Origin: Oscillospiraceae bacterium
GTDB lineage: Bacteria > Bacillota > Clostridia > Oscillospirales > Oscillospiraceae
Length of the DNA stretch: 33,597 nucleotides
NCBI GenBank assembly: GCA_017624715.1
Contig: JAGAMN010000053.1
Coordinates: forward strand, 1 to 33,597
Direction: 5' to 3'
The notes beneath the pieces were generated by a model that was not told the origin of the DNA, did no database searches, and saw nothing but the letters and a program-made list of their open reading frames with translations. Shown in pieces: positions 7,401 through 15,246 of this stretch (position 1 is its first letter; each line of letters starts with the position of its first letter). A program made the translations under genes and the position numbers.

Positions 7401-8291
7401 AATGGTCTGATTGCAGTCAATCTGGAACCCGGTACCTATACCGTCCAGGAAACTCCTGTGGATGATCCCTACTGGGTCTGCGATACTGAGGTCAAGACTA
7501 TCACCGTCAAGGCTGGTGAAACCGCCTCTGTTTCTTTCAGAAATGAGTATGTAGGCCGTGCCAAGATCATCAAGACTCTGGAAGATCCCGATAGCGGAAC
7601 CGTAGAGGGCTGGACTTTTGAAGTGAAGGCCTCCGATGGTACGCTGGTCGGAACTTACAAGACCGGTGCCGATGGAACCATTGTCTGCGATCTGATCCCC
7701 GGAACTTATACCGTGACCGAAATTCTGGATGAGAACTTCTATTGGGAATGTGTGACTGACATCTCCCAAACGGTAACTGTTAAGGGCGGACAGACTGCGG
7801 AGGTTACATTCAAGAATGTACTCCGCCCCGCTGATATTCTGGTGTACAAGGTAGACGTCCTGGGTGCGCCTCTGGCAGAAGCGGAATTCCTGCTGGAGTG
7901 GTCCGAGGATGGTACCAATTGGCAGCCAGTTACCTATACGGATTCCGAGAATGTTACCAAGGGCACCTGCACTTCTGTAGGCTTGGTCGATGGCAAGCTG
8001 GTGAGCGGCAGAGATGGTGTTGTCCATTTCACAGGACTGCATCCGGAGCTGCAATACCGACTTACGGAAACCAAGGCCCCGGAGGGCTACCATCTTCTGG
8101 GCGAACCTGCCTATGAAGGCGGCATTACCCCGGATGAAACTCTGACTGTGGAACTGACCGTCGTGAATGCTCCAGTCTTTGAGCTTCCTATGACCGGCTC
8201 CACTGGCAGTACAGTTGCGACAGTCCTGCAGATTGCGGGAGCGCTTGTACTGCTCACCGCGCTTCTTTACATCGTGAAGAAGCGGCGCTAA
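4422..8291 (+). CDS. Pilus-associated adhesin: NlpC/P60-like domain, seven Cna-B repeats, LPMTG anchor
   Basis: This 1289-residue wall-anchored surface protein is the likely minor (tip) pilin of the operon. Residues 1-31 are a signal peptide ending QAMA. Residues 35-110 are a Thr/Glu/Pro stalk. Residues 175-415 look like an NlpC/P60-type peptidase: Cys261 in GLVCASFVSYY, His350 in LVHVAIYAG and His376 in IIHVGN are the candidate triad, which would cleave or bind peptidoglycan peptides. A SpaA-type prealbumin-like domain follows (about 425-510). Seven Cna-B repeats of 88-89 residues then run from about 511 to 1134, each with a Lys in IVK, a Glu in VTET and an Asn in FTN/FKN that can form isopeptide bonds. 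Another SpaA domain precedes LPMTG (1255-1259), a membrane helix and KKRR. The ATG at 4422 follows AGGAAGG. The backbone pilin and two sortases come next. Confidence 0.92.
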   Translation: MKLHLKPISKRLFSLLLAVVLVLGLPSQAMAATNVGSSETTATQPTDATEPVSTEASDPTELADTLETTEPAATEETESEPTDTPTTPDVTEPEATETPTEPTEPTEPLTPEEQDMIRWAELEAQLPDPIEEYFPFAPEIKYPYGEPQDNFYPSSLFEADPYALMPLADMSAIPDNMYDNSILRALAYTGYDVQWLKDNGFLYVAEYVSSNINNYRPAVLSDIGYDDYAPFLNGDETVADASTVTGRAPDIASFESSGLVCASFVSYYINNYLPNIEGYDTSHIHEAIKATTATSTGYSTASVWSWETGLTNLANTPGSGVTKYTNETEGYANLVPGDIIVFSRDGELVHVAIYAGTYSMWNIRGTNRGEKHFIIHVGNSRGPEISTTEYLAKSGTAKSSVATAWYHLELGSVVDQVGFIEVYKKDPNGNNLSGARFKAVDQDTGDTFYIGPTDANGYAKSGEMPLGTYVVTETVFPDGYQASGQTSWTVTLTEDTPSMTVTINAVNEPVTGSAKIVKATTNGGSKAGWHFEVKNSSGTVIGNYVTDATGVIALDLKPGTYTVTETDGAYKYWVNDPNPTRTVTVKANETATVTFTNQWRGQAQIVKTTTNGGTVAGWHFTVKNSSGTVIGNYVTDSTGIITLDLEPGTYTVTETDGAKQYWENDPNPTRTVTVKAGETAKVTFKNQYKGAAQIIKTTTNGGTVAGWHFEVKNSSGTVIDNYETDSTGIITLNLEPGTYTVTETDGAKQYWENDPNPTRTVTVKAGETAKVTFKNQYKGAAQIIKATTNGGTVAGWHFEVKNSSGTVIGNYVTDSTGIITLNLEPGTYTVTETDGESQYWQNDPNPTKTVTVKAGQTAKVTFTNKYQGEAQIVKTTTNGGTVAGWHFEVKNSSGTVIGNYVTDSTGIIALALEPGTYTVTETDGEKEYWENDANPTKTVTVKAGQTAKVTFTNKWVGKAKVIKTATNGGSVEGWTFTIKNASGTFVGKYTTDKNGLIAVNLEPGTYTVQETPVDDPYWVCDTEVKTITVKAGETASVSFRNEYVGRAKIIKTLEDPDSGTVEGWTFEVKASDGTLVGTYKTGADGTIVCDLIPGTYTVTEILDENFYWECVTDISQTVTVKGGQTAEVTFKNVLRPADILVYKVDVLGAPLAEAEFLLEWSEDGTNWQPVTYTDSENVTKGTCTSVGLVDGKLVSGRDGVVHFTGLHPELQYRLTETKAPEGYHLLGEPAYEGGITPDETLTVELTVVNAPVFELPMTGSTGSTVATVLQIAGALVLLTALLYIVKKRR
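5952..7823 (+). repeat. Seven tandem 264-267-bp Cna-B repeats
   Basis: Units begin near 5952, 6219, 6486, 6753, 7020, 7287 and 7551. The spacing is 267 bp except the sixth (264 bp). Units 2-5 are the most alike in DNA and protein, and units 6 and 7 are diverged. The pattern fits expansion of the central copies by unequal recombination. Confidence 0.9.
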
Positions 8292-8312
8292 TTGATGAAT
8301 CCACCTTACAAT

Positions 8313-8338
8313 GCCAGGGATAGGCCCCTGGCTGTTTT
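8313..8338 (+). terminator. Weak terminator or attenuator between adhesin and backbone pilin
   Basis: A 7-bp stem (GCCAGGG with CCCTGGC) with a 6-base loop is followed by TGTTTTC. The short stem and T tract predict only partial termination. Confidence 0.5.
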
Positions 8339-8399
8339 CATGCCATGGCAATGAAAGCAGCAAATCCTAAATTGAATTTACGAAAGGTTTTGATCCGAA

Positions 8400-10550
8400 A
8401 TGAAAAACTTTACTAAGGCAATCGCCCTGTGTATGGCACTTCTGCTGTGCCTGACTTTCCCTGTTGGTGTTTCCGCCGCAGAGGTTGCCGATGCCACCAT
8501 CGACTTTACCCAGAAAGGCTCCCTGACTATTTACAAAATTGACCTGACCAATGCTGAGAAGGATGGAGCCTGGGACTCCAGCTATGTGTCCACCGGTGTG
8601 TACGATCAGAATGTCTACGATGCTCTGATCGGCGCAACCCGTGATGGTGACACAGATAACACCAGCGATCTGGGCAACGGCGAAAAGAGCTACGGCTATG
8701 CGATTGCCGGTGTTGAGTTCAGCTACCTGAAAGTTGCAGATATTGTCCAGTTCAGTGAGTCTACCGCAGACGGCCGTACCGATAACCATGTCGAAGTCCT
8801 GTATGGCATCGACAAGGTGAAGGGTGCAGATTTCCTGAAGGCTCTGGGTCTGGAGAACGGCGCTGAACGGTATGCCAATGCTGACCAGCTGGATTCCACC
8901 AAGTATTTCTACCAGAGTGATGTGCTGATCGATGCACTGGCTGCAGGCCTGGAAGCAAACTCCACCACTGTCAAGAACGCACTGGAAAAGTACATGGCTG
9001 CTAACGGCGGCATCAAGATGGCTCCTACCAATGCTTACGGCAAAACCGAAGCCATCGATCTGGAGCTGGGTCTGTACCTGTGCGTGGAAACTGCAGTTCC
9101 CGAAATGGTCGTATCTACCACCAATCCTTTCCTGGTATCTCTGCCCATGACTTCCGTCAACGGCACCAATGCAACGGATGGCGGCACCCGCTGGATCTAC
9201 GATGTGACCACCTTCCCGAAGAACCTCACTGGCATTCCCGAGTTGGAGAAGACTCTGCGTGAGAACATTAACGACACCGGCAAGAATAATGGTTCCAGCA
9301 CTGACATCACCGATGGCTATGCTCATACCGGCACCGCTTCTGCAGGCGATGTGATCGATTACCAGATTATCTCCACTCTGCCCAGCATCACTTCCGAATC
9401 CACCTACCTGACCTGCTACACCTTCATCGATACTCTGAGCAAGGGCCTGACTTACAATAAGAATGACGTTGTTCTGGAATTCTTCACCGATGAAGCCTGT
9501 ACCGATCTGGTTACCACCTGGAAAGAAGCTGATGGTTACTTCACCGTGACTTACGGTACTACCACCGCTGGTGAGTCTGTTATGACCATCGAAATGACCT
9601 CCAGAGGTCTGGCTGAGATCAACGGCTCCAAGGCTGTTTATCCCGGTGCCAACATGGTTAACTCCGGTTTCTCTGACTGCACCCTGCGTATTACTTATCA
9701 GGCTACCATGGACTCTGACAACTCTGTGGTCTTTGGCGACGAGGGCAACCCCAACGATGTGGTTCTGACCTGGAAGCGATCCAACACCAGCTACTACGAT
9801 ACCCTGGTTGATGATGCACACGTTTTCACCTACGGTATTGAGCTGACCAAGCTCTTCTCTGACGGTCAGGGTAATTTCGCCAACGTTGAGTTTATCGTCC
9901 ACAACGATACCGACAATTACTTTGTTATTGCTGAACTGAACGAGGACGAGGGCATCTACTATGTCACCGGCCATACTCCCGAGGAGTCTGAAGCTACCCA
10001 CTTCATCCCCGTGGAAACCGAGGACAGCAAGGGCATCGTGTTCATCAAGGGCCTGGAAGATGACACCTACACCGCAACCGAAGTTCGTACCGATGATGGC
10101 TACACCCTGCTGCGGGACGATATCGAGATCGTGATCTCTCAGGTGGAAACCGTTGAGATCTGCGATATCTGCAAGTCTGACGTGGTCGGTTTGGTGCAGA
10201 ACGATCCCCGCTATACCAAGGAAATCATCGATGAGGCAATTGCAAAGGGCTACATCAAGACCGATGGCGGTCTGGCTGATATCCTGAACAATATGCCCCA
10301 GAAGCAGCTGGAGCATCATCTGCTGACCGCCTCCGCTACCGTGGATGGCAATGATGTCAATATGCTGGAGGACAACGGCTCCGAGAATGCACACGCACCT
10401 CTGACCGTGGTCAATACCCGCGGCTTTGACCTGCCCAGCACCGGTGACCGGGGCGTCTGGATGTATGGTCTGCTGGGTGTTCTGCTGATGACCGGCTCCA
10501 TCGTGAGCATCATCGTCACCACCCGCAAGAAAAAGTCCATCCAGAAGTAA
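8400..10550 (+). CDS. Major (backbone) pilin, SpaA-type isopeptide-forming fimbrial subunit
   Basis: The 716-residue product is the likely shaft subunit of a sortase-assembled pilus. Residues 1-27 are a signal peptide (ending VSAAEV). The pilin motif W265-IYDVTTFP-K274 gives Lys274, which the class C sortase would join to the Thr of the next subunit. An E-box-like stretch is visible in TYTATEVRTDDGYTLL (about residue 560). The sorting signal LPSTG (678-682) is followed by a membrane helix and RKKKSIQK. Pilin motif plus E-box plus LPxTG is the standard backbone pattern. A GAAAGG lies 12 bases before the ATG, rather far. Upstream and downstream hairpins suggest that the mRNA is partly processed or terminated to set the ratio of pilin to sortase. 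Confidence 0.93.
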   Translation: MKNFTKAIALCMALLLCLTFPVGVSAAEVADATIDFTQKGSLTIYKIDLTNAEKDGAWDSSYVSTGVYDQNVYDALIGATRDGDTDNTSDLGNGEKSYGYAIAGVEFSYLKVADIVQFSESTADGRTDNHVEVLYGIDKVKGADFLKALGLENGAERYANADQLDSTKYFYQSDVLIDALAAGLEANSTTVKNALEKYMAANGGIKMAPTNAYGKTEAIDLELGLYLCVETAVPEMVVSTTNPFLVSLPMTSVNGTNATDGGTRWIYDVTTFPKNLTGIPELEKTLRENINDTGKNNGSSTDITDGYAHTGTASAGDVIDYQIISTLPSITSESTYLTCYTFIDTLSKGLTYNKNDVVLEFFTDEACTDLVTTWKEADGYFTVTYGTTTAGESVMTIEMTSRGLAEINGSKAVYPGANMVNSGFSDCTLRITYQATMDSDNSVVFGDEGNPNDVVLTWKRSNTSYYDTLVDDAHVFTYGIELTKLFSDGQGNFANVEFIVHNDTDNYFVIAELNEDEGIYYVTGHTPEESEATHFIPVETEDSKGIVFIKGLEDDTYTATEVRTDDGYTLLRDDIEIVISQVETVEICDICKSDVVGLVQNDPRYTKEIIDEAIAKGYIKTDGGLADILNNMPQKQLEHHLLTASATVDGNDVNMLEDNGSENAHAPLTVVNTRGFDLPSTGDRGVWMYGLLGVLLMTGSIVSIIVTTRKKKSIQK

Positions 10551-10570
10551 TTCCAAGTAATCTGTAATTC

Positions 10571-10600
10571 AGTCCCGGAGGGCAACCTCCGGGACTTTCT
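10571..10600 (+). terminator. Strong hairpin terminator after the backbone pilin
   Basis: A perfect 11-bp stem (AGTCCCGGAGG with CCTCCGGGACT) with a GCAA loop is followed by TTCT. The stem is strong but the T tract short, which favours partial read-through into the sortase genes and so more pilin than sortase mRNA. Confidence 0.75.
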
Positions 10601-10621
10601 ACCATAAAGGAGGTCGATATT

Positions 10622-11527
10622 ATGAAACGAAGGTATTTTAGAATTGTCATTGCGGGGATCATTTTCATTCTGGCATTACTGCTGACCCTGTATCCTGTCA
10701 TCAGCAACATCTATAACCAGCGCCACCAGTCCCTCATCCACACTGCCTACGAAGAAGTGCTCCAGCAGGCGGATACACAGGACTTGGAACGGATTCGGGA
10801 ATTGGCAATTGCCTACAATGAAGCGATTGTACCCGGCACGGCAGAGGAAGCCTACTCACAGGCTGCACTGCTGGAAGCATCTGTAGACTACCAAAGTCAG
10901 CTCGACCCCAGTGGCAATGGCATCATGGGGTACATAGAGATTCCCAAGATCAGCGTCAATCTGCCCATCTACCACGGTACAAACACGGACACACTGGAAC
11001 GCGGTACCGGGCATCTGCTGGGCAGTTCTTTGCCGGTAGGAGGAACCAGTACCCATACCATTATCACAGGGCATTCCGGCCTCGCAACCCAGAAAATGTT
11101 CACGGATCTTGAGCAGCTCCGGGAGGGAGATGTGTTTTACATCCATGTGCTGGGAGAGGTACTGGCCTATCAGGTATTCCATACGGAAGCTGTTCTGCCT
11201 CATGATACCAGCCTGCTTGGGATCAGCCATGGGGAGGATAACTGTACTCTGATCACCTGCTATCCCACAGGCGTCAATACCCACCGTCTCCTGGTTCAGG
11301 GAAAGCGAATCCCCTATGAGGAAGCAGAGGTTATTGAAGAAGTGGTGCAGATGGAGGTAGAACCGGAATCCCGCTGGGAAGACCAGTACATGATGGGAAT
11401 CTGGCTGGGCATCCTTGGCATGCTGATTGCTGCCCTTGGATATGTTCTGTACAGAATCTACCGTAACTACAAGAAACGCCGGAAAGGAGGACGTTATGTC
11501 AGGAAGAAAGAACCGCGGTGCCGGTAA
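10622..11527 (+). CDS. Class C (pilus-assembling) sortase, first copy
   Basis: This membrane transpeptidase joins pilins by cutting LPxTG between Thr and Gly and linking Thr to the pilin-motif Lys of the next subunit. The 301-residue protein has an N-terminal membrane helix (about 8-28), the sortase core starting at IPKISVNLPIYHG, and the catalytic residues His151 (TGHSG), Cys213 (TCYP) and Arg222 (THRLL). A second, C-terminal membrane helix (about 258-280) is typical of class C enzymes. A DPS segment ahead of the core may be the lid. The ATG follows AAAGGAGG by 8 bases. Its last 32 bases overlap the second sortase gene. Confidence 0.93.
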   Translation: MKRRYFRIVIAGIIFILALLLTLYPVISNIYNQRHQSLIHTAYEEVLQQADTQDLERIRELAIAYNEAIVPGTAEEAYSQAALLEASVDYQSQLDPSGNGIMGYIEIPKISVNLPIYHGTNTDTLERGTGHLLGSSLPVGGTSTHTIITGHSGLATQKMFTDLEQLREGDVFYIHVLGEVLAYQVFHTEAVLPHDTSLLGISHGEDNCTLITCYPTGVNTHRLLVQGKRIPYEEAEVIEEVVQMEVEPESRWEDQYMMGIWLGILGMLIAALGYVLYRIYRNYKKRRKGGRYVRKKEPRCR

Positions 11528-12299
11528 AACGATCCTGCTGATGCTGTATGTCCTGCTTTTTCTCTCGGGTCTTTCCTTGCTGTTGTATCCCAAATTGAAC
11601 GCTATCTGGATCGATTATATGCTTCACCGGGATGCGGCAGAATTCTTGAGCTTTGTCTACACGGATACCTATATCCCAAGGGAGGATACATCCCATGTGA
11701 TCATTCGGAATCCGGAGCCAACAGAGCCGGAGGAAACACTCCCGGATGAGTACCCGGAGCTGTGGCAGCAGATGCGCGCCTACAATGAAGATATCTTCCG
11801 CAATGGCCAGGAGGGACTGTCAGGCGAAACTGCTTATGAAAAACCCAGTTTTGTTCTGGCAGACTATGGGCTGGAGAGCGAAGTGTTCGCTGTGCTGTCG
11901 ATCCCCAAGCTGGACTTGGAGATGCCATTGTACCTCGGTGCGACAAAACGGCACATGGCAGATGGTGCCGCGCATATGTCGGAAACCAGCCTGCCCATCG
12001 GCGGCATCAATACCAACTGCGTCATCGCAGGACACCGGGGATGGAATGGTGCTGCGTATTTTCTGTACATCCCCAATCTGGAAAAGGGAGATATCGTGAC
12101 CATCACCAACCTCTGGGAAACACTTACCTATGAGGTGGTGGACTGGAAGATTATCACTCCCTACGATGTGGAGTCCATCCACATACAACCAAATCGTGAT
12201 TTAATTACCCTGCTCACTTGCCACCCACCCGCAACCGGAGGACGGCAGCGGTATCTGGTATTCTGTGAGCGGACCCACACGGAATTGGAGGTTCCATGA
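11496..12299 (+). CDS. Second sortase (class C-like)
   Basis: This 267-residue protein has one N-terminal membrane helix (about 12-32), a long acidic linker and a sortase core. The core begins SIPKLDLEMPLYLG and has His180 (AGHRGW), Cys242 (LLTCHP) and Arg252 (GRQRYL). It lacks the C-terminal membrane helix of its neighbour, so it may be the enzyme that attaches the tip adhesin or anchors the finished pilus to the wall. The ATG at 11496 is chosen because AAAGGAGG is 6 bases upstream; the ORF opens earlier but only in overlap with the first sortase. The stop overlaps the next start as ATGA, coupling it to the first conjugation gene. Confidence 0.92.
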   Translation: MSGRKNRGAGKTILLMLYVLLFLSGLSLLLYPKLNAIWIDYMLHRDAAEFLSFVYTDTYIPREDTSHVIIRNPEPTEPEETLPDEYPELWQQMRAYNEDIFRNGQEGLSGETAYEKPSFVLADYGLESEVFAVLSIPKLDLEMPLYLGATKRHMADGAAHMSETSLPIGGINTNCVIAGHRGWNGAAYFLYIPNLEKGDIVTITNLWETLTYEVVDWKIITPYDVESIHIQPNRDLITLLTCHPPATGGRQRYLVFCERTHTELEVP

Positions 12300-12634
12300 A
12301 GAAGAAAAGACTTGCAAGAATGATTACCCTTGGCTGCTTGATGATGGTGCTGGTCTGCACCATGGCAATGCCTGCCTTTGCAACCAGCGGCAATGTGTCC
12401 GGTGCGATCACCGATACATGGAATGCAGCTCAGAGTCAGATCAAGGACATCGTCAACAACGTGGTTTTCCCTGTGATCGATATGATCTTGGCGATCCTGC
12501 TGTTCGTCAAGATTGCAACCGCATACATGGACTACCGCAAGCACGGTCAGTTTGAGTTCACTGCACCGGCAATTCTGTTTGCCTGCCTGCTGTTCTCCCT
12601 GACTGCACCCAGCTACATCTGGAACATTCTCTAA
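12296..12634 (+). CDS. DUF3852-like small membrane protein, possible VirB2/TrbC-type T4SS pilin
   Basis: The 112-residue product has a signal peptide ending at PAFA (residues 1-32) and two hydrophobic helices (about 55-75 and 88-108) joined by a basic DYRKHGQFE loop. This is the layout of VirB2/TrbC conjugative pilins, which form the channel or surface tip of type IV secretion systems. It resembles the DUF3852 family found beside VirB6 and VirB4 genes in Firmicute ICEs. Its start overlaps the sortase stop (ATGA), so it is translated together with the pilus operon. The VirB2 role is inferred from size, topology and position, not shown. Confidence 0.75.
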   Translation: MKKKRLARMITLGCLMMVLVCTMAMPAFATSGNVSGAITDTWNAAQSQIKDIVNNVVFPVIDMILAILLFVKIATAYMDYRKHGQFEFTAPAILFACLLFSLTAPSYIWNIL

Positions 12635-12637
12635 GCA

Positions 12638-13054
12638 ATGAATGTATTCGAGAAAACCTTACGGGAGCTGTTTGGAAATAGCGGCATCCTGAAGGACACC
12701 AAATATACAGGCATGACCTGTATCGCCCGTCTGGACAGGGATCTGTTGGTAAAGCTGTCCTTTACTGACCCCGGTACCGCCTGCAATTTTACCGCCATCT
12801 CCGCAAGCATTATCAACCGGACGGAGGGACTGGTGGATAAACAGCTCTTCCGTTTCTCCGATATGGTGCCTGCCCGAACCGGGCAGACCACCTTCGGGCG
12901 GGATTACCCCTATATCTGGATTTGTGACGGCAAGGAGCAATGGTGTGGGAATCCGCTGACTGCTACAGAAAAGAAGCTGGTCAGAAATGCCATCCTGGAC
13001 TACGTGGAAATGTACATGGATATGGAAATGTCCATGGGACAGCAGTTCATGTAA
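12638..13054 (+). CDS. Conserved ICE protein of unknown function (138 residues)
   Basis: I do not recognise a named domain. The protein is soluble, with no signal peptide or membrane helix. The region around residues 20-60 (TCIARLDRDLLVKLSF and then a TAISASIINRTEG helix) looks like an alpha/beta fold. It starts 3 bases after the previous stop without a clear ribosome site, which suggests coupled translation. It ends in Met just before a GGAGG that serves the next gene. Its place between the VirB2-like gene and VirB6 suggests a transfer-related or regulatory role. The next gene is similar in size and again soluble. Confidence 0.7.
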   Translation: MNVFEKTLRELFGNSGILKDTKYTGMTCIARLDRDLLVKLSFTDPGTACNFTAISASIINRTEGLVDKQLFRFSDMVPARTGQTTFGRDYPYIWICDGKEQWCGNPLTATEKKLVRNAILDYVEMYMDMEMSMGQQFM

Positions 13055-13064
13055 GGAGGCACGG

Positions 13065-13478
13065 ATGACCGAACTGGAGAAGCTGAAAACCGCATCGGAG
13101 CTGATTCGGGATATGACCGATGGACGGCTCCAGATTGCCACCTCTATCGGTAACCATATCTTCGTTCGTTCCAGCGACGATGCCTACATTGGTCTGAATA
13201 TGATGATCCATAGCAATTTCCATCTGAAGTGCTACGAGATCACCTTTGATGCCAATGTCCGGAGAATGGGAATCCCCATGACTGCCACCGATCTGGGAAA
13301 GCTGGCATCGGAAGTCCAGCAGGCACAGGCTTTGCTGACTGCGTTGGAAATGTACCGTTTCCAGCCTACACAAAAGGATATGGAGCGATTCCATGATCAC
13401 CTGTTGGAGCAGATCCATGGCCCCACTCAGCCGGAGCAGGCACACGCTGAACAGAATATGGATGCGCAATCCATGTGA
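13065..13478 (+). CDS. Conserved ICE protein of unknown function (137 residues)
   Basis: The start at 13065 follows AAGGAGG by 7 bases; longer readings would overlap the preceding gene. The product is soluble. Its first 70 residues alternate strands and helices, and residues 85-120 form a probable amphipathic helix (ASEVQQAQALLTALEMYRF). The tail is Gln/Glu rich and ends AQSM, much like the next gene's TQSM, with its ATG-TGA joined to a GGAGG for the downstream gene. No catalytic motif is visible. Confidence 0.7.
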   Translation: MTELEKLKTASELIRDMTDGRLQIATSIGNHIFVRSSDDAYIGLNMMIHSNFHLKCYEITFDANVRRMGIPMTATDLGKLASEVQQAQALLTALEMYRFQPTQKDMERFHDHLLEQIHGPTQPEQAHAEQNMDAQSM

Positions 13479-13492
13479 GGAGGGATCTGGGC

Positions 13493-14218
13493 ATGAAAGA
13501 GTTTGTACCTGTCTATCAGTATTCTGAACAGGAGTCCCTGCGATGGAATGAGCAAGCGAAATGGCGGGAGAGCTTCAAGGAAAACTGCAGCTGTGCCCGC
13601 TTTATCGAGGAACAGATTCGAAGCAGCTTCGATGGCATGACCTTGGATAGCACCGCAGCGCAGAGAGCGGTGGAGGAATTTGGCTTTGACCGGGTGTTCC
13701 ATGTCCTTGCGAACACCATGCAGGAGAAGTCCACGGATGGCCGTTTCTCCCAGAGCAATCGTGCATGGGGGCGTACCGTATGTGTCCCCAGGGAAGGAGG
13801 AAACTGGGCATTCTCCATCGAGAGCCATCCGGCAGTTCTGGATGGCTTTATCAACCAGACTCGAAAGCTCTGGCAGGATCAGGGCTTCTTTGAAGCACGG
13901 CACTGCCTCCCTGATCGGAGTCCTGGCTATGACTACGAAAACCAAGTGGTCGTGGTGAGTCCAACTTTCTTCTCCCAGAAATATCGAAAGCCGGAATATC
14001 AGCTGATGCTGGCAGAACACGGCTTCGGATGTTCTCCCACTGCTTCGGGCCGGAAGGTCTATGGTAAGATCCTGCAGGACGGCGAGAAAATCGTTCTGAA
14101 CCGGCAGGATATTATTGGCGTAATCCGGCAGGAATGCATGCCGGACTGGGCAAAGCATCGGTTGGAGGAACTGACTGCTCCCAAACAGGAGCAGACTATG
14201 GATACCCAGTCCATGTAA
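13493..14218 (+). CDS. DUF3849 domain protein
   Basis: The 241-residue protein opens with FVPVYQYSEQESL and continues with AQRAVEEFGFDRVFHVLANTMQ, DGRFSQSNRAW and a SHP segment near residue 110, the pattern of the DUF3849 family found on Clostridia ICEs. The C-terminal half (VVVVSPTFFSQKYRKPEYQL, then FGCSPTASGRKVYG) is the accessory part often seen with it. Function is unknown; it occurs near transfer or anti-restriction genes. The ATG at 13493 has GAGGAGGG 8-9 bases upstream; a GTG at 13475 overlaps the earlier stop and is less likely. A strong terminator follows. Confidence 0.8.
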   Translation: MKEFVPVYQYSEQESLRWNEQAKWRESFKENCSCARFIEEQIRSSFDGMTLDSTAAQRAVEEFGFDRVFHVLANTMQEKSTDGRFSQSNRAWGRTVCVPREGGNWAFSIESHPAVLDGFINQTRKLWQDQGFFEARHCLPDRSPGYDYENQVVVVSPTFFSQKYRKPEYQLMLAEHGFGCSPTASGRKVYGKILQDGEKIVLNRQDIIGVIRQECMPDWAKHRLEELTAPKQEQTMDTQSM

Positions 14219-14252
14219 ATGCTCCTGTCAATGGGAAAGTGATCTTTTCGTT

Positions 14253-14281
14253 ATGGGCACAGTTCGCTGTGCCCATTCTTT
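14253..14281 (+). terminator. Intrinsic terminator before the VirB6-type gene
   Basis: A perfect 10-bp stem (ATGGGCACAG with CTGTGCCCAT) closed by a TTCG tetraloop is followed by TCTTT. It separates the DUF3849 gene from the membrane channel genes, which would then depend on read-through or on a promoter I cannot see. Confidence 0.75.
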
Positions 14282-14300
14282 ATGATACGAGGTGATTTGA

Positions 14301-15236
14301 ATTTTTGACTGGTTAGGGGATCTCCTTGGAGGTCTGGGAGATGCTCTTGGCGGCGCCTTTGAAAATATCGGAACAGATATCGTCAACTCGGTATGGAACG
14401 CCATGATCCAATGGATCTATGAAACCATCTACACAGCAGTGGGCGAAATGTTTTCGGATATCAACAACCTGGGCGTCGAAATCTTTGATTTAAGCTGGGT
14501 GCAGGCAGTGGTGAATCTCTTCACGCTGCTGGGCTGGACGCTTTTTGTGGTTGGTGTTGTAGTAGCGGTTTTTGAGGTGGCAATGGAATGCCAAACAGGA
14601 AGGGTCAGCATCAAGGGCGCAGCGTTAAATGTGCTGAAAGGCTTCTTTGCCGCATCCCTGGTGGGAGTCCTGCCTGTGCAGCTGTACAAATTGTGCTGTT
14701 CGCTGCAGGGTATCTTTACCGGAGATCTGGCAGGCATATTCGCGGCAGAACAGTCCTCGTCCATAGGTGAGTTCGCAGCCAATGTGCTGTCCCTGGCTTT
14801 TATGCCGACCCAGGGTACGATGGTGGGACTGAAATCCATCTGCATCCTGATTGCCTTTTCCTACTGCGTCATCAAGATCTTTTTCGCCAATATCAAGCGG
14901 GGCGGCATCCTGCTGGTTCAGATCTCGGTGGGGAGCCTGTATATGTTCTCTGTACCCAGAGGGTACACGGACGGCTTCTATCAGTGGTGCAAGCAGACCA
15001 TAGCCATCTGCCTAACAGCTTTTATGCAGACAACCCTGCTGTTCCTTGGGATGATGACCTTCCAGAACAACATGCTTCTGGGACTGGGCATCATGCTGGC
15101 GGCAAACGAAGTGCCGAGAATTGCTCAACAGTTCGGTCTGGATTCCTCTGTCCGGGTGAATATGAGCAGCATGATCTACTCCACTTCCTCTGCTGTGAAC
15201 CTTGCGAGAACCGTATTCAAGCCGAAACCGGCATAA
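14301..15236 (+). CDS. VirB6/TrbL-type membrane channel protein, apparent ATT start
   Basis: VirB6/TrbL proteins are polytopic inner-membrane parts of the T4SS channel. The frame is open back to ATT at 14301, giving FDWLGDLLGGLGDALGGAFE, a glycine-rich N-terminus usual for the family. An in-frame TGA lies directly before it, and AGGTG is 6 bases upstream. No ATG, GTG or TTG lies in frame until ATG 14403, which would drop 34 residues of conserved-looking sequence, so ATT (311 residues) is the best reading. About five to six membrane helices are visible, for instance around residues 75-100, 120-140, 175-195, 210-228 and 240-262. The C-terminus is cytoplasmic-like. An AAGGAG starts the next gene 10 bases later. 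Confidence 0.8.
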   Translation: MFDWLGDLLGGLGDALGGAFENIGTDIVNSVWNAMIQWIYETIYTAVGEMFSDINNLGVEIFDLSWVQAVVNLFTLLGWTLFVVGVVVAVFEVAMECQTGRVSIKGAALNVLKGFFAASLVGVLPVQLYKLCCSLQGIFTGDLAGIFAAEQSSSIGEFAANVLSLAFMPTQGTMVGLKSICILIAFSYCVIKIFFANIKRGGILLVQISVGSLYMFSVPRGYTDGFYQWCKQTIAICLTAFMQTTLLFLGMMTFQNNMLLGLGIMLAANEVPRIAQQFGLDSSVRVNMSSMIYSTSSAVNLARTVFKPKPA

Positions 15237-15246
15237 GGAGAATTGA

